64,000 nucleotides of DNA from CAISDA01 sp050258555 (GCA_050258555.1 JBLMZA010000040.1:1-64000), one strand, 5' to 3'; shown: positions 16,392 through 25,409, numbered from the stretch's first letter. The notes: generated from the sequence alone by a model not told the origin. Numbers and translations are program-made.

Positions 16392-18974
16392 TTACTTCAC
16401 AACGATGTTGACGAGCTTGTTTTTCACGATGATCTCCTTGACCACCTGCCTGCCGTCGGTGTGCGCCTTCACATTCGGCTCGGCATAGGCCAGGCGCTTC
16501 AGCTCCGCCTCATCGGAATCCTTCGGCGCGCTGAACTTCGCGCGGATCTTGCCGTTGACCTGCACCACGATCATCGCTTCGTCGCTCACGAGCATCGCCG
16601 GATTGAACGCTGGCCACTCGGCGCGTTCGGTCAAAGAGCCCGCATGGCCAAGCTTCTGCCACAGCTCTTCGGCGATGTGCGGCGCGAACGGAGACAGAAG
16701 AATCACGAAATTCTCCATCATCGGAAGCGGCAGCGAGGGCTGCTTCATCGCCTCGTTCACGAAGATCATCATCTGCGAAATCGCCGTATTGAAGCGCAGC
16801 GCGACCACATCGTCTTCCACTTTCTTCACCGTCTGATGGTAGAGACGCTCGAATTCCGGTGAAGCTTGCGCATCGGTCACGATCGGATTCAAGGCACCCT
16901 CTTCGGTCACAAGCAAACGCCAGATGCGGTTCAGGAACCGGTGCACGCCTTCCACACCCTTCGTGCTCCATGGCTTCATTTCCTCGAGCGGCCCCATGAA
17001 CATTTCGAACATGCGGAGCGAATCGGCGCCGAACTCCCGCACCACATCATCGGGATTGATCACATTGCCGCGCGATTTCGACATCTTGCGCGAATCCTCG
17101 CCGAGGATCATGCCCTGATGGCGCAGTTTCATGAACGGTTCGTTCGTCGTCACATAGCCGAGATCGAAGAGCACCTTATGCCAGAAGCGCGAGTACATCA
17201 GGTGGAGCACCGCATGCTCCGCTCCGCCCACATAGAGATCGACCGGCATCCAGTACTGCATCTTGTCCTTCGAACAGAATGCGTCGTTGTTCTTCGGATC
17301 GATATAGCGCAGGTAATACCAGCACGATCCGGCCCACTGCGGCATCGTATTAGTCTCGCGCCGTCCCTTCTTTCCCGTTTTCGGATCGGTCACATTCACC
17401 CAGTCCGTGGCCAGGGCAAGCGGCGATTCGGTCGTGCCGCTGGGCTGGAATCGGACGAGCTCGGGCAGCAGCAGCGGAAGTTCGCTTTCCTCGACGGCCG
17501 ATTTCGTGCCGTCTTCCCAATGGATGATCGGGATGGGCTCGCCCCAGTAGCGTTGGCGCGAGAAGAGCCAGTCGCGCAGCTTGTATTTGACGGCGCTCTT
17601 GCCGCAGCCCTTCTTTTCAAGCCAGGCGATGATCGTCTTCATCGCCTCGGGCGTGGCAAGGCCGTCGAGCGTGACCTCGCCGTTCGACGAGTTCATGGCG
17701 ACTCCGTCGCCGGTGAATGCCTCGGTATCGGTGGTTGCGCCGGCGACGACATGGATGATCGGCAGCTCGAATTTTTTCGCGAAATCAAAGTCGCGCTCGT
17801 CATGCGCGGGCACGGCCATGATCGCCCCGGTGCCGTAGCCCATGAGCACGTAGTCGGCGATCCAGATCGGAATCGGACGGCCGGTGGCGGGATTGACGGC
17901 GTAGGCGCCGGTGAAGACGCCCGACTTATCCTTTTCGGTGCCGCGCTCGAGTTCCGTCTTGAGCGAGGCAAGGCGCCGGTATTCGTTCACCTCGGCGCGC
18001 CGCTCGTCCGCCGTGACGCCGTCGACGTACGGATGTTCGGGCGAGAGCACCATGTATGTGGCGCCGAAGAGCGTATCGGGGCGCGTCGTATAGACGCGGA
18101 TATTCTTGTCTGTGCCCTGTATCTGGAAATCGATTTCCGCGCCTTCCGAGCGGCCGATCCAGTTCTTCTGCTGCTCGAGCGTGGAGACGGGCCAGTCGAG
18201 CTGTTCCCCGTCCTTCAGGAACCGTTCGGAATATGCCGTGATGCGCATCATCCACTGGCGCATCGGTTTGCGCTCGACAGTGTAGCCCTTGTCGGTCCAC
18301 TCCGCCACTTCCTCGTTGGCCAGCACGGTGCCCAGTTCCTCGCACCAGTTCACCGGAATCTCCGAAATGTATGCAAGCCTGTACTGGTCCAGAAACTGCT
18401 GCCGCTCGAATTCGTTCTTTTCATTCCAGAGCTCGGCCGTGAAGCTCTCTTCGGAAGCGAGATGCTCCGTGCCCGTGCGCGCCAGTTCCTCTTCCAGCTC
18501 CGAAATCGGCCGTGCCTTCTGCACGCGGTCGTCGTACCACGACGAATACATCTTCAAAAAGATCCACTGCGTCCACTTGTAATAGTTCGGATCGGTCGTG
18601 TTCACTTCGCGCGTCCAGTCGTAGCTCAGGCCGAGCATCTGGATCTGGCGGCGGAAGTTGTTGATGTTCTGCTCGGTCGTGATGCGCGGGTGAATGTTCG
18701 TCTGCATGGCGTAGCGCTCGGCCGGCAGGCCGAAGGCGTCCCACCCCATCGGATGCATCACATTCACGCCCTTCAGACGGTGGTAGCGGCAGAGGATGTC
18801 CGTCGCCGTGTATCCCTCGGGATGGCCGACATGGAGCCCCGCACCCGACGGGTACGGAAACATGTCGAGCACGAACATTTTGGGTTTCGAGGACTGTTCA
18901 GCGGGAGCGAAGGAGCCGTGTTCCAGCCAGTAGCGCTGCCATTTCGGCTCGATGTCTGAAAAAGGATATGGCAT
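16392..18974 (-). CDS. leuS: Leucine--tRNA ligase
   Basis: Class I synthetase charging tRNA-Leu. The 860-residue protein has HIGH-type HVGH (within GAGLHVGHPEGYTATD, about residue 45), a CP1 editing domain with TTRPDTLFGAT, KMSKS within SRKMSKSRGNV, and a C-terminal anticodon region. Start MPYPFSDIEPKWQ at 18974 is chosen because homologs begin here; an ATG at 19034 would add 20 atypical residues. A weak hairpin (19016-19042) lies upstream. First gene of the run into the LPS cluster. Confidence 0.97.
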   Translation of the reverse strand: MPYPFSDIEPKWQRYWLEHGSFAPAEQSSKPKMFVLDMFPYPSGAGLHVGHPEGYTATDILCRYHRLKGVNVMHPMGWDAFGLPAERYAMQTNIHPRITTEQNINNFRRQIQMLGLSYDWTREVNTTDPNYYKWTQWIFLKMYSSWYDDRVQKARPISELEEELARTGTEHLASEESFTAELWNEKNEFERQQFLDQYRLAYISEIPVNWCEELGTVLANEEVAEWTDKGYTVERKPMRQWMMRITAYSERFLKDGEQLDWPVSTLEQQKNWIGRSEGAEIDFQIQGTDKNIRVYTTRPDTLFGATYMVLSPEHPYVDGVTADERRAEVNEYRRLASLKTELERGTEKDKSGVFTGAYAVNPATGRPIPIWIADYVLMGYGTGAIMAVPAHDERDFDFAKKFELPIIHVVAGATTDTEAFTGDGVAMNSSNGEVTLDGLATPEAMKTIIAWLEKKGCGKSAVKYKLRDWLFSRQRYWGEPIPIIHWEDGTKSAVEESELPLLLPELVRFQPSGTTESPLALATDWVNVTDPKTGKKGRRETNTMPQWAGSCWYYLRYIDPKNNDAFCSKDKMQYWMPVDLYVGGAEHAVLHLMYSRFWHKVLFDLGYVTTNEPFMKLRHQGMILGEDSRKMSKSRGNVINPDDVVREFGADSLRMFEMFMGPLEEMKPWSTKGVEGVHRFLNRIWRLLVTEEGALNPIVTDAQASPEFERLYHQTVKKVEDDVVALRFNTAISQMMIFVNEAMKQPSLPLPMMENFVILLSPFAPHIAEELWQKLGHAGSLTERAEWPAFNPAMLVSDEAMIVVQVNGKIRAKFSAPKDSDEAELKRLAYAEPNVKAHTDGRQVVKEIIVKNKLVNIVVK

Positions 18975-19015
18975 GAGAATTCGTGTTAAATGAGAATGTG
19001 ATGGATGAAAAGCAA

Positions 19016-19042
19016 GATGCCGAATGAACGCCATCCGGCATC
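19016..19042 (-). terminator. Hairpin between Xer-like gene and leuS
   Basis: GATGCCG and CGGCATC pair over a 13-base loop; the minus-strand flank is TTGCTTTTC, a poor T-tract. It could terminate the recombinase transcript or lie in the leuS leader. Evidence is limited to the seven-base arms. Confidence 0.35.
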
Positions 19043-19084
19043 GCGGTGTACAAAAATAAGTTTCCGAGAATCCGAACCGTTCCG

Positions 19085-19966
19085 CTATTGCGGACTGATG
19101 TAGAGCTTCGCGGTCGTATCGGTGCCGATATGGAATTTCGAACGGAGCTCTTCGATCGTCGCACCGCGCTGCACGGACAGTGCGACGGCCGTATGCCGCA
19201 GCGATGCCGGAGAGAGCGTCCGCTTCGATGTCGATTCGATGCCGGCTTTCGTCATATAGAAGCTGATGCGGGAGCGCAGACCGCGCGGAGTCATCCGCGC
19301 GCCGCGCGTGCGGTTTCCGCTGCTTTCAAAGAGCGGCTCGCTCTTGCGCGCACTCGTGCGGAACTCGAGATAGTCGCGCACGGCATGCTTCACTTCGGCG
19401 GAAAGCTCGATCAGCGTGTCCTTCTTCTTCCTTCCCTTGCGCTGGACGGCAAGCGTCGAATGCCTGCCGTTGAGCGTCAGATCGCCGATATCGGCGCGTA
19501 CAAGCTCGACCGGCGTGAGACCGCAGTCGAGCATGAGGCGGAAGAGCGCCAGGTCGCGCTTGCCGCGTTCATCGTTCCCTTCGATGGAAGACAGCAATTG
19601 TCTCGTCTCTTCCAGACTCAGCATGCCGCGCGTATGCGCGCGCGTGGCCTGCGAACAGCTCACGCCTTCGACCGGGTTCGAGTGAAGCACGCCGCGCTTC
19701 ACCAAGTGGTCGCACAGCCGGCGCAGCGACGTCAGATACGTGGCAACGGACGCGGCCGATAATTTTTTCTTCTTTTCGAGATGCTTCCGGTACTTGAGCA
19801 CGTCGCCGTTTCCCGAAAACGAAGGAGCGTGGTCTTTTTGCCAGCGCAGAAATTCGCGCAACGCACGCCCGTATGTGCCCCGTGTTTCAGCCGATGAGAG
19901 AGAAGAAAGATATTCTTCAGAATGCTTTTGAAGAAGCCGGTGTGAGAGCTTAGGAGTCCGCGTCAT
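19085..19966 (-). CDS. Xer-like tyrosine recombinase lacking two catalytic residues
   Basis: The 293-residue protein has an N-terminal SAM-like core-binding domain (LQKHSEEYLSSLSSAETRGTY) and a C-terminal catalytic fold with KGRKKKD (the lysine hairpin), SLRHTAVALS (second Arg), a late His (FHIG) and LY for the nucleophile. The first catalytic Arg, normally GLRxxEL, is Thr (GLTPVEL, codon 19514-19516), and the HxxR His is Ala (SPASLRH, codon 19205-19207). The His-to-Tyr spacing is also one residue longer than in XerD. It may be inactive or act as a DNA-binding accessory. Reading frame is intact, so it is not an obvious pseudogene. Confidence 0.8.
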   Translation of the reverse strand: MTRTPKLSHRLLQKHSEEYLSSLSSAETRGTYGRALREFLRWQKDHAPSFSGNGDVLKYRKHLEKKKKLSAASVATYLTSLRRLCDHLVKRGVLHSNPVEGVSCSQATRAHTRGMLSLEETRQLLSSIEGNDERGKRDLALFRLMLDCGLTPVELVRADIGDLTLNGRHSTLAVQRKGRKKKDTLIELSAEVKHAVRDYLEFRTSARKSEPLFESSGNRTRGARMTPRGLRSRISFYMTKAGIESTSKRTLSPASLRHTAVALSVQRGATIEELRSKFHIGTDTTAKLYISPQ

Positions 19967-20053
19967 AGTCCTGTTTTCCGTCCGTTTCAATACCATGGCA
20001 CACGGCATACGATCGGCCGTTACCGTTCAATGTATAAAAATTCGCCGTGAGAA

Positions 20054-22474
20054 TCAATGAACGATCCCCCGCCGGCGCGCTTCATCGCGCCAGAGGCTCC
20101 GGTGCAGTTCGCGCCCGTCCGTTTCGAAGATGACCGCCCCTTCCCGGTCGGTCCGGTGCGTGCGGATGCCGAAGGCGGCAAGCCGGCGCAGCGTGGCAGA
20201 CGACGGATGGCGGAATGCGTTGAAGCGGCCGACGGAGATGACCGCTTCGGCGGGATGCGCCGCCCGCAGCAGTTCCTCCGATGTGCTCGTGCGCGATCCG
20301 TGATGCCCGATTTTGATCACATCGGCAGAGAGAAAATCTCCGTATCGATCGGCAAGTTCGCGCTCGACCGCGTTATCGGCGTCGCCCATAAAAAGAAATG
20401 CGACGCGGCCGTAACAGAGCCGGACGACCGCAGAGGAATTGTTCACGGCTTGCTCGGCATCGGAGGAATCGGTGCGGTCCACACGCGCCGGACCCAGAAC
20501 GTAGAGCCGCACCGCGCTGCACACGCCGATCGTATCCCCCATCTTCACGGCGGCAAACGGATGCGGAAGTCGCTCCGCGCCCGTGATGCCGGCCTGCGGC
20601 ACAAGCGCCGATGTGATGATCCTGTCCGCATGAATCTCCCCGCACATCGTTTCCAGTCCGCCCGCATGATCGTCGTGCGCGTGCGTGATGAGCACGGACG
20701 ACAGTCTCGTGACGCCCCGCCGCCTGAGCCCGGGCGCCACAATCTTCTCTCCGGCATCGAACAACGCCGTGCGGCCGCCCGCGTCGATCATCATCGCCGT
20801 TCCGCCGGGAAATTCCAGGAGCGCCGCATCGCCCTGCCCCACATCGAAAAACGTGACACGAAGCGGATCGGTCCGCGGAGCCGCCGCCGAGGCAAGAAGC
20901 AGGCAATCGACGGCAAAGAACAACACCAAAAAGAGTTTTTTAAACATGCGCGGATGCGGGACGGCAAAGAGCAGTCCGGCAGAAAGCATGTAAAGGACCG
21001 TTTCCTCTATGCCGAAAGACGGAGTGTGGATGACGGCGAAGGGAACGAGATCCGAGGCTTTCACCGACGCCAGCACGAGCCTTGCCAGCAGGCAGTTGAC
21101 TTCCGTGAAGCATGAACCGACCCAGAACGAGACGAGGCTGACGAGAATGCCGGCCACGCCGAGCGTGATGTTGAGTCCCGCCAGCGGCACGATCACGAGA
21201 TTCGCCGCAAGCGAGATCATCGACACTTTTTCGAAATACAGTGCGGTGAAGGGAATCGTGCCGATCTGCGCAGCCGCCGAGACAGCCGTGAGCGCCGCCG
21301 CGGCCGATGCGACCCTTCCCCAGCGCGACGCCTTCGGGATGCGTTCATAGAACACTGCCATGCGCGGATAGCAGAAGACCATCGAGAGCACGGCGGCGAA
21401 GGACAATTGAAAGCCCACATCGAACACCTGCCTGGGGTCGTACAGGAACATGAGGATCGCGGAAACGCCGAGACAGTTGTAGACGGAGGCGCGGCGCTGC
21501 ACAAGTTTCCCGGCCAGCACCACGCACGTCATGAACGATGCGCGCACGACCGACGGCGCCGCACCGGTCAGCAGCATGTAGAACAGCACCGCAATGATCG
21601 TGGCGACGATTTTCGGACGGAGCGGAATGCGCATGATGCCGAACAGCGCATAGAGCGCCGCCACGATCACCACCACGTGCGAGCCGGAAACGGCGAGGAC
21701 ATGCACCGTCCCGGTATTGGCAAACGCCTTCCGGATCTCTTTGGAGATATCGGAGCGGTCGCCGAGCAGCAGTCCGGTCAGATAATGCCGCTCGTCCCCT
21801 TTCGCAACCGATGCGATTGTTCCTGCGGCAAAATGCCGCGCGGGCAGGACGAGACTCGCATAAAGCCAGGAGGCCTCGCCCTTTCCGATGACCGTTATTG
21901 CAGAGGCATCCTTCACGCGCAGCACGGCGAAGACATTGTTCAGTGCGAGGTAATCGCGGTAGCTCACTTCTCCCGGATTCCGCACATCCTGAGGCTCTTC
22001 GAAAACGGCGGTCAACGCGATCCGGTCTCCGTAGGCAAACGGTGATCGGGCATGCGCCACCGTGAGGAGCGCCTTCCCTTCCACGGAAACAGAATCCTGT
22101 TCCGCCGCGGCCGAAACCACATCGATGACGAACTGCATGCGACCGTCGCGCACAACGGGCTCTTCCACAATGTCGGCGGTGATGCGGAGCGGGCGTCCGA
22201 TATGAAGCAGTGACACGAGATGATCCGGACCGAACCCGACGGAGGCCGCGTACCAGAGTCCTGATGCGGCAAAAAGCAGAAGAGGAATGGAGATCGAGGA
22301 AAGCATCGGCGGGGATGCATGCCTGCGCGCACGGAAAAGAACCGCGCCGCCAATGGCGGCAAGCGCGAGTGCCGCAGCCATCCACAAAGCGGGCGGAACA
22401 GGCAGCATGCGCGCCGCTGCAAATCCGCCAGCCATGATGAAGGCGGCAAACAGCGCCGGCTTGTTCTTCCACAT
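20054..22474 (-). CDS. comEC: ComEC/Rec2 DNA-uptake channel protein
   Basis: Inner-membrane protein that moves single-stranded DNA into the cytoplasm during natural transformation. The 806 residues comprise N-terminal helices and an OB-like domain (about 1-200), the Competence membrane domain (about 220-510), and a C-terminal metallo-beta-lactamase domain with LITHAHDDHAGG and the later IKIGHHGSRTSTSEELL segment. All three expected domains are present, so DNA uptake is plausible; no pilus genes are in the window. The start follows GGGGGGATGCG. A promoter with an internal inverted repeat lies upstream. Confidence 0.93.
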   Translation of the reverse strand: MWKNKPALFAAFIMAGGFAAARMLPVPPALWMAAALALAAIGGAVLFRARRHASPPMLSSISIPLLLFAASGLWYAASVGFGPDHLVSLLHIGRPLRITADIVEEPVVRDGRMQFVIDVVSAAAEQDSVSVEGKALLTVAHARSPFAYGDRIALTAVFEEPQDVRNPGEVSYRDYLALNNVFAVLRVKDASAITVIGKGEASWLYASLVLPARHFAAGTIASVAKGDERHYLTGLLLGDRSDISKEIRKAFANTGTVHVLAVSGSHVVVIVAALYALFGIMRIPLRPKIVATIIAVLFYMLLTGAAPSVVRASFMTCVVLAGKLVQRRASVYNCLGVSAILMFLYDPRQVFDVGFQLSFAAVLSMVFCYPRMAVFYERIPKASRWGRVASAAAALTAVSAAAQIGTIPFTALYFEKVSMISLAANLVIVPLAGLNITLGVAGILVSLVSFWVGSCFTEVNCLLARLVLASVKASDLVPFAVIHTPSFGIEETVLYMLSAGLLFAVPHPRMFKKLFLVLFFAVDCLLLASAAAPRTDPLRVTFFDVGQGDAALLEFPGGTAMMIDAGGRTALFDAGEKIVAPGLRRRGVTRLSSVLITHAHDDHAGGLETMCGEIHADRIITSALVPQAGITGAERLPHPFAAVKMGDTIGVCSAVRLYVLGPARVDRTDSSDAEQAVNNSSAVVRLCYGRVAFLFMGDADNAVERELADRYGDFLSADVIKIGHHGSRTSTSEELLRAAHPAEAVISVGRFNAFRHPSSATLRRLAAFGIRTHRTDREGAVIFETDGRELHRSLWRDEARRRGIVH

Positions 22475-22515
22475 CGCATCCCCCCAAAGAGAACGACATG
22501 CCAGTGTGCCGCTTC

Positions 22516-22544
22516 AATGTACAGACACCAGTGTCGAAATTCAA
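22516..22544 (-). promoter_or_regulatory. comEC promoter with operator-like inverted repeat
   Basis: -35 TTGAAT (22544-22539), 17-base spacer, -10 TACATT (22521-22516) on the minus strand. The spacer contains the inverted repeat GACAC-TG-GTGTC (22535-22524), and ACACTGG recurs downstream of the -10. The -35 overlaps the stop codon of the upstream gene. The repeat is well placed for a repressor or a MerR-like activator, but no regulator is identified. Confidence 0.5.
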
Positions 22545-23479
22545 GCGTGGAGGCGGCGGCGTTCCTTCAGGCGTTCCGAGACGAACGCCGCGACGGCGGG
22601 TGTCAGATCGTGGAGCCGCTTCACACTCGAAGCGAAGAACTCCCTGCCGCGTCCTGCGGCGATGAGCGGCACGGGATTGCGCGTATGCGTCTTCACAGAC
22701 AGATCCTCGATATTGCCGTGGTCGCTGATCATCAGAAGCGTGTCGCTCCCAAAGTCGAACCGTTTCATCAGGCCGTCGATGAACCGGTCCATGCGCTCGA
22801 GCACCATGCAGGCGTCCGCATGATCGCGGGCGTGTCCCGCCTTGTCGGTGAGGAAATATTCAAAGAGGATGAAATCGCAGGGCCGGCCGAGCGCATAAAA
22901 TCGTTCGCCGGCGGATTCGGATGCAATCTCCTCGATATCGGTATGGCCGAGTTCCTTCCAGCGGCTGCCGATGATGTCGGCAGAAAGCGCGTAGCCGGAG
23001 CGGACATCGGCATGCGTATGGAGGCCGCCGTTCACCGATGAAAAAGCGCGCGCCACAACAGGCATTTTGGACGGATGGGCGGCAAGATGGTCAAGATAGC
23101 GCTGGGGAAAGCCGTTGGCGAAGCGCACCCTGGCCCCGGCATCCTGAAGCCGGCGAAAGAGATTGGACGAATCGATGATCGGGCAGAGCGTCGAATACGG
23201 ATAAGGACCGAAATGCATTCCGATCAGTTTCGGCGCATTGACGCCCGCAAAGAGCGCCGTCTGCCCCGTGCCGCTCTGCGGAAGTCCCGGCACGCCGAGC
23301 GTGGCATTCACGGGAGCAACCGAAGCCAGCGGGGTTTCGATGCGCCGGTTCCGAAGCGAGAAGAGCCCGCTTCCGCACAATGTGGAAAGCGCCGGCAGTC
23401 TGGCGGCAAAGAACGGATTCACATCCGAATTCTTCCGGCCGTATCCGACGCCGTCCCAGAAAATCAGATAGACAGACAT
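22541..23479 (-). CDS. Short iPGM-like alkaline-phosphatase-superfamily metalloenzyme
   Basis: The 312-residue protein belongs to the alkaline phosphatase/iPGM/phosphopentomutase superfamily. Visible motifs are FWDGVGYG near the N-terminus (first metal Asp), SGTGQTALFAGVN at about 68-80 (nucleophile Ser/Thr region), and MISDHGNIEDLSVKTHTRNP (second metal Asp/His site). It is far shorter than iPGM (about 510 residues), lacking the inserted phosphotransferase domain. No signal peptide. It precedes comEC and follows dtd. Substrate unknown. Confidence 0.75.
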   Translation of the reverse strand: MSVYLIFWDGVGYGRKNSDVNPFFAARLPALSTLCGSGLFSLRNRRIETPLASVAPVNATLGVPGLPQSGTGQTALFAGVNAPKLIGMHFGPYPYSTLCPIIDSSNLFRRLQDAGARVRFANGFPQRYLDHLAAHPSKMPVVARAFSSVNGGLHTHADVRSGYALSADIIGSRWKELGHTDIEEIASESAGERFYALGRPCDFILFEYFLTDKAGHARDHADACMVLERMDRFIDGLMKRFDFGSDTLLMISDHGNIEDLSVKTHTRNPVPLIAAGRGREFFASSVKRLHDLTPAVAAFVSERLKERRRLHA

Positions 23480-23486
23480 GAGCGTG

Positions 23487-23933
23487 CTATTTGCTTTCGA
23501 CCGTGACGGTGACCGGGCCGCTGTTGACGAGTTCGACGTCCATCATCGCGCGAAACACTCCGGTCTTCACTTTTTCATCGCCGAGCAGCCGCCGCGCATG
23601 CGCGACGAACGCTTCATAGAGAGGTTCGGCAGTCTCCGGCGGCGCGGCCTCGACGAAGCTCGGACGGTTTCCCCTGCGCGTGTCCGCATAGAGCGTGAAT
23701 TGCGATATCACTAGGAGCGAGCCGTCGACATCGCGCACAGAGAGATTCATCTTTTCCTGCGCGTCCTCGAAGATGCGCAGCGAGCAGCATTTCTCCGCCA
23801 CATAGGCCGCATCGCGTTCGGTATCGCCGGTGCGGATGCCGAGCAGAATGACCAAGCCCGCGCCGATCCGGCTGTGCTCGGCGCCGCCGATCGTGACCGA
23901 GGCGCGCGTAACGCGCTGTACGAGTGCTTTCAT
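23487..23933 (-). CDS. dtd: D-aminoacyl-tRNA deacylase
   Basis: Hydrolyses D-amino acids (and Gly-tRNA-Ala) from mischarged tRNA. The 148-residue protein starts MKALVQRVTRASVTI, with the SQFTLYAD motif and the C-terminal NSGPVTVTVESK motif containing the cross-subunit Gly-cisPro. I start at ATG 23933, just past the prmC stop; an ATG at 23954 would add seven residues inside prmC. Full length. Confidence 0.96.
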   Translation of the reverse strand: MKALVQRVTRASVTIGGAEHSRIGAGLVILLGIRTGDTERDAAYVAEKCCSLRIFEDAQEKMNLSVRDVDGSLLVISQFTLYADTRRGNRPSFVEAAPPETAEPLYEAFVAHARRLLGDEKVKTGVFRAMMDVELVNSGPVTVTVESK

Positions 23934-23934
23934 A

Positions 23935-24879
23935 TCAGGCAAAATCCCGTGCAATGACGCAGCGCGGATGGCCGCTGTAGTCGTTGACTGTGCCGATGGT
24001 GCGCCATCCTTCGCTCCGGAAAATGGACGCGACCGCCTCCTGCTGATCCCATGCGTGCTCGACGGCGATGAAACCGTCGCGCGCCAGAAGCGCTTTTCCG
24101 ATCACGGCGATGCGCCGGTAAAAGCTCAGGCCGTCGGCGCCGTCGGTTTCCGCCGAGCGCGGCTCGTATTTCGTGATCTCCGGCTGCAGTGTTTCATAGA
24201 CCGCGCAGGAGATGTACGGGGGATTCGAGACGATCGCATCGAATCCGGAACGCTCTTCTCTTCCACCTTGCGGCTCATGAACTGCGGAAACGCCGCCGCA
24301 TTCGAGTTGATAAATCTCGTCCGAAAAAATATCCGCATGCATGAACGCGATCTCGGCGCCGTTGCGATCGGCGTTCGCGCGCGCCGCATCGAGCGCCGAG
24401 GCGCTCGCATCGACCGCGGCGATGCGTGAGGATGGAATGAGTTTCGCGCAGCTCACGGCGATGCAGCCGCTGCCGGTTCCGATATCCAGGAGCGATACCG
24501 GCGCGCCGGAGCGCAGCTCTTTGCAGAGGCGGATGGTCTCTTCCACAAGGATTTCTGTTTCGGGGCGGGGAATGAGCACGCGCGGATCGACCGCAAACGG
24601 CAGTCCCATGAATTCCGTCGAACCCACGATGTACTGCACCGGTTCGCGTTCGAGCCGCCGCTTGAAGAGCGCCTTGTAGGCGGCAAGCTCGTCGGGCTTG
24701 AGCGGCTTGTCGAAATTCATGTAGAGCTGTATGCGCTTCATCGAGAGCGCGTGAGCAAGGAGGAGCTCCGCGGTCAGCCGCGCTTCATCGATCTTCTTTT
24801 CCTGCAGATAGGCGGTGCTCCATGTGATGAGCTCGAGCACCGTCCAGATTTTCGTTTCCCGGCTGGTCTGTGACGCCAC
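23935..24879 (-). CDS. prmC: Release factor glutamine methyltransferase
   Basis: Methylates the Gln of the GGQ motif in peptide-chain release factors. The 314-residue protein has an N-terminal helical domain, SAM-binding LLDIGTGSGCIAVSCA (about 117-132), and the NPPY motif in VSNPPYISC. It starts with GTG immediately after the TAG of the preceding gene, so the two are coupled. An insertion between the SAM domain and NPPY (GVSAVHEPQGGREERS) is slightly longer than usual. Confidence 0.95.
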   Translation of the reverse strand: MASQTSRETKIWTVLELITWSTAYLQEKKIDEARLTAELLLAHALSMKRIQLYMNFDKPLKPDELAAYKALFKRRLEREPVQYIVGSTEFMGLPFAVDPRVLIPRPETEILVEETIRLCKELRSGAPVSLLDIGTGSGCIAVSCAKLIPSSRIAAVDASASALDAARANADRNGAEIAFMHADIFSDEIYQLECGGVSAVHEPQGGREERSGFDAIVSNPPYISCAVYETLQPEITKYEPRSAETDGADGLSFYRRIAVIGKALLARDGFIAVEHAWDQQEAVASIFRSEGWRTIGTVNDYSGHPRCVIARDFA

Positions 24880-25356
24880 CTATTGCTTCCGTTTCGTGGA
24901 TGATTTCTTAGAAGCCGCCTTCTTCGGTCGCGGCTGTGTTGACTGTTTCGATGCGACGAGCGCGATGCCGTCCGAAGGCTCGTCGTCCTTTTTGAACGGA
25001 CGGGGCGCAAAGGCCTCGTCCTCCGCCGCATCCTCTTCCTCCTGGCGGAGGAATCGGCTCAGCGTGACGGTCTGTTCGCGGTCGAACCCGAGGCCTTCGA
25101 TCTCGTCGAGATCGGGAAACTCCTTCTCCAGGATGTCCCGCTCATCATGCTCGTCTTCGGCGGCATTCAGGTTGGTGAAGCTGAAGCGCTTGTCGCCTTC
25201 GAGCAGGCATTCGAAGTCGGTCTTCGTATCGGGAATCACAAAGCGGTCTTTCGCGGCCAGCACTTTCACCTTTTCCCACAGCGACGAGATCGTCAGCTGT
25301 CGGGCGGGCTCCTGCTCGATGCATCGTTCCGATTTCAACAACAGTTGTTCGTACAT
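24880..25356 (-). CDS. Small acidic protein with basic tail, possible HARE-HTH
   Basis: Unassigned 158-residue protein. Start ATG 25356 is set by a strong GGAGG nine bases upstream; the open frame extends to 26016 but that part is antisense to mazG. The N-terminal ~65 residues end in DFECLLEGDKRFSFTN and vaguely recall the HARE-HTH fold of the RNA polymerase delta subunit (F-x-x-L-x-x-D-x-RF pattern). The middle is strongly acidic (EDEHDERDILEKEFPDLDE) and the end is Lys/Ser/Pro-rich (KKAASKKSSTKRKQ). It lies upstream of prmC and divergent from mazG. A delta-like role is speculation. Confidence 0.75.
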   Translation of the reverse strand: MYEQLLLKSERCIEQEPARQLTISSLWEKVKVLAAKDRFVIPDTKTDFECLLEGDKRFSFTNLNAAEDEHDERDILEKEFPDLDEIEGLGFDREQTVTLSRFLRQEEEDAAEDEAFAPRPFKKDDEPSDGIALVASKQSTQPRPKKAASKKSSTKRKQ

Positions 25357-25381
25357 AGCGCGTATCCTCCGCATTTTTTTC

Positions 25382-25409
25382 TTGAGCATGTGAAGAAGTC
25401 TGCTATATT
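25382..25409 (+). promoter_or_regulatory. Promoter candidate for mazG
   Basis: TTGAGC (25382-25387), 16-base spacer, TATATT (25404-25409) on the plus strand, about 80 bases upstream of the mazG GTG start in the divergent gap. The opposite strand must carry the promoter for the 158-residue gene, but I could not place it. Confidence 0.4.

Noticed and set aside
16866..18959. A 697-codon plus-strand open frame antisense to leuS
   Set aside because: Fully covered by leuS; composition is typical of an antisense shadow and no ribosome-binding site is present. The same applies to 585-2189 (rny) and 8181-10091 (thrS).
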